A stretch of DNA of 64,000 nt from Reticulascus tulasneorum (taxonomy: Eukaryota > Ascomycota > Sordariomycetes > Glomerellales > Reticulascaceae): the NCBI GenBank assembly GCA_001557505.1, contig LSAX01000009.1, forward strand, positions 1,860,001 through 1,924,000, given 5' to 3'. Positions 59,405 to 64,000 of the stretch are shown piece after piece (within the stretch, counting starts at the first letter, position 1; the number at the start of each line of letters is the position of its first letter). The notes beneath the pieces were generated by a model. It was not told where the DNA came from. It saw only the letters and a list, made by a program, of their open reading frames with translations, and made no database searches. Made by a program: the position numbers and the translations under genes.

Positions 59405-60231
59405 GAGAAGGCCCGTTTTTACAGGCACATAAGATGTAATTGATGATTTCTCTCCGGGGATACGGAGAGGGCAGGTCAAGCCTGCCACGATATTGTTGAT
59501 TTTGAACAACACAGCGTTTTCTTTTGTCTAAATATTCGCCCAAGATACCCTGGCATGGGCCGGCAATCTGCATCACAGGATGGAAAGGAGGCGTCGGAGT
59601 TGGAGGCAAAAGCCGCCATAAAGTTAGGCATGTAAATTTAGGAAAGCAAGGGCCCTTGGATAAGGGTCAAGAGATATCGCCAGAAGGCGGGCTGCGTTCC
59701 GCAGCCGTTGACTTAATTGAGTTTGTACCATCATATCCACTTTCAATATTGGTATAAATGAGCGTAGTCATGTCTGATGATGCCGTTCTGCTCGGCCACT
59801 CTTCCGCCAATAAGTACCTGTTAAAAAAGCCTGGCTATCAGAAAGACTGTACTGATGAGCCAGAAATTTCATCCCGTTGGTACTTCCTTGTCTTGGCTCT
59901 GTCGAACATGTCAAACGAGGATAGCTGATTCAACATGTGAGGCGGGTCTGGTTCTATAGCATAACGGAGGCTTCGATATGTGCCATTTGGAAAGAAGCCA
60001 GCGGCTTAAGACAAGCTGCGATAGCACCAAGTAGACAAATTCCCAAAAGAAGTGCGAAGGAAGCTGTTCGGATAAATATAGGGGACATCAAGCTCGATTA
60101 TCGGCGACACTATTCTTACAAAATCTCAACTGTCTTCCCCAACCGCATATCCGGACGAGGGACCTTTTATACCCCCTAGGCACAAGCCAAAAATACTCTA
60201 CAAGTTTTCCATTTCCCCAGGATCCTAATTT
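59405..60231. other. Convergent intergenic region
   Basis: About 0.8 kb between the 56 kb gene (+) and AOS1 (-), AT-rich in its right half. No supported gene. Confidence 0.55.
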
Positions 60232-61751
60232 TTAAAGCATGATCGGATTTGAGAAATCGGTCGTTCCATCCAGGTTCATTAGCATCGCCGGACCTGGCAC
60301 AACCAAGCCCGCACCGTTCGCTACCAGCCCCTCCGTGCTCGCGAGAGAGAGCAGCGCCTGGCCGAGCTGGCCGGATGGATGGAGCGGGTACACGGACGCG
60401 TCCATTGTGTTGCCGTCGAAGATGACCATGTTCTGGATAGGCTGCTGCGTCTGGCCGAGGACGTTGATGACGTCCTGGGCGAGCTGGCCGCCGAGGATGG
60501 CCGTCACTGGCGCGACTTCGCTGCCGATGTTCTGCAAGAAGCTGCGCAGGAACTCGGAGCGGAGGGTCTCGGACGGCAACCCCAACTGGGCGTGTTTGGT
60601 GGTGGCAAGTTTGGTGAATAGTCCTAAATCCTCCTTAGTATGACTGGGCAATCGACCGTTGCTCAGACCCATGAAATCCCACAGTGCGCGCAGGCAGGAG
60701 AGAGCGGGCGTGACGGCCTTTCGACGGCGGGGGCTCTTGATGTACTCCTCCGGCAAGGAGGCGCCGTCGCTAGCAAGGTACCATGTCGAGTAGAGCTCGC
60801 GCTTCGTGACCAGCTCGATGTTCTTGCCGCCTTCCTTCTTCGTCTTGACGTCGATGACGCTTCGCGTGCGGGTCTCCTGCTTGATCTGAGTGGGCACGTT
60901 GCCCATATCGCGCTGGATGACATAATCGTGCTCAATCAGGTCGGAGAAGATGAAACCAAATATGCCGTGCGTGCCCGCCGCGTAGAAAGCCTTCCGATGC
61001 AACCTTGTCGCTGTGTTGATGATGTTCAGCGAGTTGGGGTCCAGGTCGGTGGCGATGACGATGTCAAAGGCGGAGAAGTAGCTCGTGCCCTTCATCTTGA
61101 TTCCCTCCGCGTCGACTTGGACCTTTACCCTCGGGTTGAGCTTCTGGATTGCAGCGCTAGCGGCCACGGCGCGGTTCTGGCCGATGTGCTCCTCTGAGAG
61201 GAAGAATTGCGCGCCGAGATCAGCTTGGGTGACGAGGTCACCGTCCAGGATGGTGAGGGAGCCAATGCCTGCTAAAACGAGGTTCTTGGCGATTTCGTTG
61301 GCGAGGGCCTTCATGGTTATGAGGAGGATGTTGGCGCCGCGGATTTTGGACTGCGCCTGCATGCCCCAGAGGCGGATCTGGCGATCATATAAGGCGATCT
61401 CATCTGGAAGCCGTTAGTCTTGCTCGCGAGTGGGTGATGTAGTTATGGTTTGTTGGGGGGAGGCATACCTGCGCTGATGCCGTTGGTTGATGCATCGGGC
61501 AACACACCGTTGCCGTTGGTCTCGGCCAACGGCAGCTGGGGAAGCAAGATCTGGTCGGCTGGGACCGTGCTTGGTAGAATCTCAGGCAGAGCTGCTGGGC
61601 CGGTCTCCTTTATTTCTGCGGGTATGCCCTGTGCCACGGGAACTACTTCTACGCTGGGTATGGTCTCAGCAGTGCCTTCTGAGGTGGTGTCCACTGGCAG
61701 GGGCGCGTCGGTCATAGCCTTGTCCGCAGGAGGCTGTTGTTGGTCTTCCAT
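60232..61751 (-). CDS. AOS1: SUMO-activating enzyme E1 subunit Aos1
   Basis: Exon 1 is 61751-61469 and exon 2 is 61403-60232, giving 484 residues. Residues 1-94 are a Pro/Ala-rich, low-complexity extension. The ThiF/E1 fold starts across the intron with DEIALYDRQIRLWGMQAQSK, then ANILLITMKALANEIAKNLV, LAGIGSLTILDGDLV, AQFFLSEEHIGQNRAVA and KLNPRVKV. The C-terminal half has SEVAPVTAILGGQLAQDVIN and a VIFDGNTMDASVY segment. Aos1 is the inactive, adenylation-supporting half of the Aos1-Uba2 heterodimer that activates SUMO with ATP; as expected, no catalytic-cysteine domain is present. Yeast Aos1 is about 350 residues, so the N-terminal extension is extra. The DRQIRLWG start is shared with other E1-like proteins, but the length and lack of a Cys domain favour Aos1. 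Confidence 0.9.
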
Positions 61752-61924
61752 TTTGATGAGCGGAGGAGAGACTGAGATGTTTTGTAAGAAGTTGAGAAGA
61801 CGGCAGGAAGGGCTAAGTGTGACCGCGGAATAGGAGCCCCGGGGCCAGGCAGCGGTACGTGTGGTGTGTGGTGCTCGGGTGAGCTAGCAAATGCCCGTCG
61901 TGGGGGAACTGGATTGAATGTGAA

Positions 61925-61944
61925 GATGAGATGAGATGAGATGA
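61925..61944. repeat. (GATGA)4 repeat
   Basis: Four tandem pentanucleotides about 170 bp upstream of the AOS1 start codon. Confidence 0.9.
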
Positions 61945-62363
61945 AATCAGCCGTTTGCCAAGTTCTCCCAGGATGCAGCGATGTCTTGGCCTCTGTCTAA
62001 GGAGAAGCAGCCCTATCACGACTAAAATGGGGACTGAGTTTTCATATGTAAGAGAAAGAAATTCCCAAACAGAGGTAGCCTCGTTGTTGATTAGGTGGTG
62101 TACTTCTAGTGGTGATCCAGTGCTCACTCTTGGTAGGTCCTAAGGTAAGGTAAAGTAAAGGTGGACAAGGTGTGGTTGTTTCCAAGCCAAGAGCTTACCT
62201 ATGGTGAAGGCCAACGGAAACGGGCTGCGACGCGCTAAATTCGGCTCTGCTTTAGTGTTTAATGGGTACATGCTCTAGGGCCCTACTTGGCAGGGCCCCG
62301 CACCATAAGCGAAGTATCCGCTAGCAATTTAGACGACCTAACAATCTGGTTAGCCTGGCTCCT

Positions 62364-62380
62364 CCCCCCCCCCCCCCCCC
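62364..62380. repeat. Poly-C run (17 C)
   Basis: The longest homopolymer noticed in the window. The exact length may be a sequencing artefact. Confidence 0.85.
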
Positions 62381-63161
62381 GGTTGCATCACATCACATCA
62401 CTGGCTCCCGCTCGAGAAATACAGGCTCGGAACCCCGCGATAATGGTTCTTATGGCTGCCCGGGTGCAATTTACTTGGTGGCACATCACTCCCCACGGGC
62501 AGTTCAAGCAGCCCGCCGCGTAGGGTAGATCCCACCATTCGCTGCTTCCGGGTCCAGGTCTCTCGCTTCGTGCCAACCTACCTACCCTCGCCTCACCAAC
62601 AAAACCAACCCCGAAATCCTACGACTGTCTATCTTCCCTAAATAACGAGCTTAACGTCGCCTGGCCCACGCAATCTTTCTTCGGTCGTCTAAATAACTGC
62701 CCGTTGCCCGCAGTTTTCGGCATTGTCGCCGTCATCGCCTCTGCGTCGCTCCCGTCTGTCAAAGGGGGAGTACACTACGTCGTACCCTTGCCGAATGGTA
62801 CGTGGTTGCTTTTGTCGAAACATCCTGCTGCTTTGTCTACCTCTGTCCCTTCTCGCCTCGGCAGCTTTACGGACCTTGGCTGTCTACTCATCTTCATCTT
62901 ATCCTTTGGTATCGGTCAGCATTTGGAGGCCCGTGGCGTCTTACATAAACTGCAGCTCTTGTCTTCTTCGGCCACGAATCGGTACACGAACCTGTCAGGA
63001 CTACCACGAGCAACATCGATGTTGAGCCGGGGACTGGACAAGCAAAACCGTGGAAGAACAGGGTGAATAAAATAGACCAGTGGCCTGGAGGATTGATCCA
63101 ACGACACTGTTGCTGCCTGGCTGCCTCGTCGCCAGGCCCCTCTCGCTACTGCCACCAAAGC

Positions 63162-64000
63162 ATGTCGTCAGATTCGAATCACAACTCCCACCGGCGGCAT
63201 TCTCGAGATCCTCAACCGGATCACCCGACTCTACCTCCTGTCAACAGACTTCCTCCACTCCGAACCGTGTGGATGCGACGAAGTCCAACCTCGCAGTCCG
63301 TTAACCCTACCCCTCGCCCACAACGTCACCATCCCGTTGAACGTCGAAACCCGGAGGACACGTCTTCTACCAGAAATCCCACAAGTGCAGCAGAGGTTTT
63401 GGACGAGCTTGTGAGTCGACACCGAAGCCGACAAATAGGGGACCGCAACTTTCAAGTCGAATTCGACGACCTACTCGGACAAGCACCAGAGGCGCCGTCT
63501 CCACCTCCGGGCTGGGCCTTCGAAGGAGGCTGGAACCATAATCGAGCGTCCGTCACAGACGGAGCCGATTACAGAGCCCGTTTCGAAGATCGACATCGTC
63601 GAGCGCGTATCCGTACTGCACACGCCTCGGCCCCCGACGTGCAAAGGTTCCGGGCTGCTGCTGCTATTGTGCGTGCTCATCTCGTAGGGGAATCGGATGA
63701 GCCTGATAGCCGAAATCAACCGTCACAGGCCCCCTTGTTAGGGTTCGAAAATATCAGGTCCCTCACCGACGACTTTGCTGAAGATACCGAACCATCTTCA
63801 CAACCCACCGAAAGGGCAAGATCCCGGGCACGTTTAACATTTCAAGACGAACCCTTGTCCCCACTGCTACCAGAGATGCCGCTCAACATGTCTCCGCCAC
63901 TGCGTCCCGAATATCCGGAGGACAATCGGCGAGTAAAAAGAAGAAAGCTCGATTCGGACCGGTTAGCTTCAGGCTTCAAGGGCTTCAGGTATGGGAGATA
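63162..64000 (+). CDS. Conserved fungal protein, 5' part only (runs off right edge)
   Basis: An uninterrupted frame of 279 codons starts at ATG 63162 (MSSDSNHNSHRRHSRDP) and is still open at the window end. The translation is Arg/Ser/Pro-rich and disordered-looking, with EVLDELVSRHRSRQIGDRNF and WAFEGGWNHNRASVTDGADY in the middle. It ends in RRVKRRKLDSDRL followed by GFKGFRYGR, which looks like a bipartite nuclear signal leading into a folded domain beyond the edge. I recall a fungal family with a KRRKLD-then-YG transition but cannot name a function. The coding claim rests on length, ATG start and composition. It is divergent from AOS1. Confidence 0.75.
   Translation, partial: MSSDSNHNSHRRHSRDPQPDHPTLPPVNRLPPLRTVWMRRSPTSQSVNPTPRPQRHHPVERRNPEDTSSTRNPTSAAEVLDELVSRHRSRQIGDRNFQVEFDDLLGQAPEAPSPPPGWAFEGGWNHNRASVTDGADYRARFEDRHRRARIRTAHASAPDVQRFRAAAAIVRAHLVGESDEPDSRNQPSQAPLLGFENIRSLTDDFAEDTEPSSQPTERARSRARLTFQDEPLSPLLPEMPLNMSPPLRPEYPEDNRRVKRRKLDSDRLASGFKGFRYGR

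Larger units (their letters stand above)
61752..63161. other. Divergent intergenic region, AOS1 / right-edge gene
   Basis: About 1.4 kb. It contains a GATGA pentanucleotide repeat (61925-61944), a run of 17 C (62364-62380) and CATCA units (62387-62401). Weak open frames at 62704-63066 have no motif; part of the right portion may be a spliced 5' leader of the next gene. Confidence 0.55.

Noticed and set aside
1..64000. CRISPR arrays, insertion sequences, retrotransposon LTRs or a secondary-metabolite cluster
   Set aside because: No regularly spaced repeats, transposase or reverse-transcriptase motifs, long terminal repeats, or polyketide/peptide synthase domains were seen by eye.

Overview
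The window looks like ordinary chromosomal DNA of a filamentous ascomycete (Pezizomycotina; a Sordariomycete is my guess, not shown). Genes are mostly interrupted by 48-80 nt GT-AG introns with CTAAC-like branch points, both strands are used in divergent and convergent pairs, and the families found are fungal housekeeping and nuclear regulatory genes. I saw no bacterial operon logic, CRISPR array, transposase gene, phage gene, rRNA or tRNA. Exon borders below were worked out by hand from splice signals, reading-frame continuity and family conservation.

Left part (1-9.2 kb): the 3' end of a polyprenol reductase gene (+), a convergent ALKBH6-like dioxygenase gene (-) whose second intron lacks a GT donor, a large ankyrin/coiled-coil Hos4-like gene (+) and the GTPase gene RBG1/DRG1 (+). 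From 9.2 to 16.1 kb lies a long stretch with no credible gene, leading to a CENP-B-type HTH DNA-binding protein gene (16.1-17.9 kb, +).

Middle part (19.6-43 kb): a PXA-domain protein gene (-) split by a 1.4 kb intron; MSS51 (-) and the SF3b subunit RSE1/SF3B3 (+) sharing a 319 bp divergent promoter; a small zinc-finger/LysM protein (-); the NRDE-2 homologue (-); a seven-exon CLC chloride transporter with C-terminal CBS domains (+); and mitochondrial GABA aminotransferase (+).

Right part (43-64 kb): an AT-hook protein of unknown function (-); a 4.6 kb gene-free divergent interval; SET2 (+); a BMT5-like rRNA methyltransferase (-); a 1052-residue nuclear-looking protein of unknown function (+); the SUMO E1 subunit AOS1 (-); and a conserved fungal gene that runs off the right edge (+).

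Many genes act in the nucleus on chromatin or RNA (Hos4-like, CENP-B-HTH, RSE1, NRDE-2, AT-hook, SET2, AOS1), but gene order gives no evidence of one co-regulated pathway. I did not find a clear new biological system. The most useful leads concern splicing: a broken donor in ALKBH6, two short in-frame introns whose retention would swap or remove a protein tail, a 1.4 kb intron whose donor carries its own stop codon, and two 21-nt micro-exons in RBG1.
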